64,000 bases of DNA, taken from positions 62,001 to 126,000 of the forward strand of contig CAMTOQ010000001.1 in the NCBI GenBank assembly GCA_947074205.1, written 5' to 3'. The position numbers were made by a program, and so were the translations under genes. Below are positions 63,752-64,000 of the stretch, in pieces (positions within the stretch are counted from its first letter, which is position 1; each line of letters opens with the position of its first letter). Origin of the DNA: an uncultured Bacteroides sp. Its GTDB lineage: Bacteria > Bacteroidota > Bacteroidia > Bacteroidales > Bacteroidaceae. The notes under the pieces are model-generated. The model did no database searches, was not told the origin of the DNA, and was given only the letters and a program-made list of their open reading frames with translations.

Positions 63752-64000
63752 ATGAAAAGACTACTCTACCCTATATTACTATTTGCTCTTCTATTGACGG
63801 CCAACTGCTTCAGCGGCTTGCAGGCGCAAGGAGTGCATAAAAAAGCTCAAATCAAGCTTCTTTTCAAGCAAGGCAACTCACACATCGACCGCGAGCTACT
63901 AGCCAATGCCGACTCTATCAACAAGTTTATACGTATGGTAGAAGAGGTAAAGCAAGACACAGCCTTTACACTAGTGGCAGCCCGAATCAACAGTTCGTGT
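63752..64000 (+). CDS. DUF3575/OmpA-like fimbrial outer-membrane protein, 3' end outside window
   Basis: Only the first 83 codons are visible and the ORF track omits it. Signal peptide (MKRLLYPILLFALLLTANCFSGLQAQG) is followed by KLLFKQGNSHIDRELLANADSINKF, an OmpA-like opening (hydrophobic strand, Q-G-N/S, I-D, then a helix). This resembles DUF3575 or DUF3868 proteins that accompany Bacteroides fimbrillin loci. Identity within that group cannot be decided from the fragment. Confidence 0.6.
   Translation, partial: MKRLLYPILLFALLLTANCFSGLQAQGVHKKAQIKLLFKQGNSHIDRELLANADSINKFIRMVEEVKQDTAFTLVAARINSSC

Noticed and set aside
1-64000. Prophage, insertion sequence or conjugative element
   Set aside because: No transposase, integrase, phage structural or mobilisation gene was recognised anywhere in the window.

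Overview
The window looks like a chromosomal segment of a Bacteroidales bacterium (Bacteroides-like; genus not determinable from sequence alone). Evidence: many lipoproteins with an SxC/GxC lipobox, TonB-dependent receptors paired with surface propeller lipoproteins, a ten-gene fimbrillin operon, ferredoxin-dependent 2-oxoacid oxidoreductase, ATP-type PEP carboxykinase, and repeated use of the Bacteroidetes promoter pattern TTTG-N19/21-TAnnTTTG, which is perfect in front of tRNA-Arg(CCT). No phage, insertion sequence, rRNA or CRISPR array was seen.

Layout. 1-3.9 kb: two tandem DUF5074/YncE-like propeller proteins and a BtuB-like receptor, probably a corrinoid uptake locus. 4-13 kb: a GIN-domain lipoprotein, pckA, upp, korAB, tRNA-Arg, miaB. 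13-17.5 kb: acetate/CoA metabolism (CoA transferase, a 59-aa acidic protein absent from the ORF track, ADP-forming acetate-CoA ligase). 17.5-25.4 kb: ribF, a HAD phosphatase, rubredoxin (also absent from the track), a Na/Pi cotransporter, a TGS-uridine-kinase-like nucleoside kinase, a sensor protein whose HisKA histidine is replaced, and an orphan lipoprotein. 25.7-29.5 kb: a TonB receptor plus a XusB/DUF4374-like lipoprotein (probable siderophore uptake). 30-38 kb: pepP, rpoN, a PAP2-like membrane protein, an AT-rich GH18 enzyme, gcvH, purE, ispG. 38.8-42 kb: a compact operon for a nonulosonic acid (best match KDN) headed by a DUF115/Maf-like putative transferase. 42-49 kb: secreted M6 protease, a decayed secreted-protein gene, GH78 alpha-L-rhamnosidase, a second decayed fragment, and a small outer-membrane barrel. 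49.6-64 kb: ten consecutive fimbrillin-type lipoproteins, then a DUF5119 protein and the start of a DUF3575/OmpA-like protein.

The most interesting signals are: (1) a non-coding family of 22-nt tandem repeats at three intergenic sites (about 1.9, 11.2 and 29.9 kb), apparently undescribed; (2) the fimbrillin operon, where all ten proteins carry a Thr-Arg site 27-34 residues into the mature protein, preceded by a hydrophobic strand, as expected for protease-activated type V pilins, and three carry C-terminal GLUG-like modules, one cut short; (3) the DUF115 + KDN cassette, suggesting surface glycosylation with KDN; (4) a histidine-less sensor kinase; (5) a pair of 11-bp repeats flanking the pckA -7 element. 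All functional statements are from reading the sequence; no database search was run.
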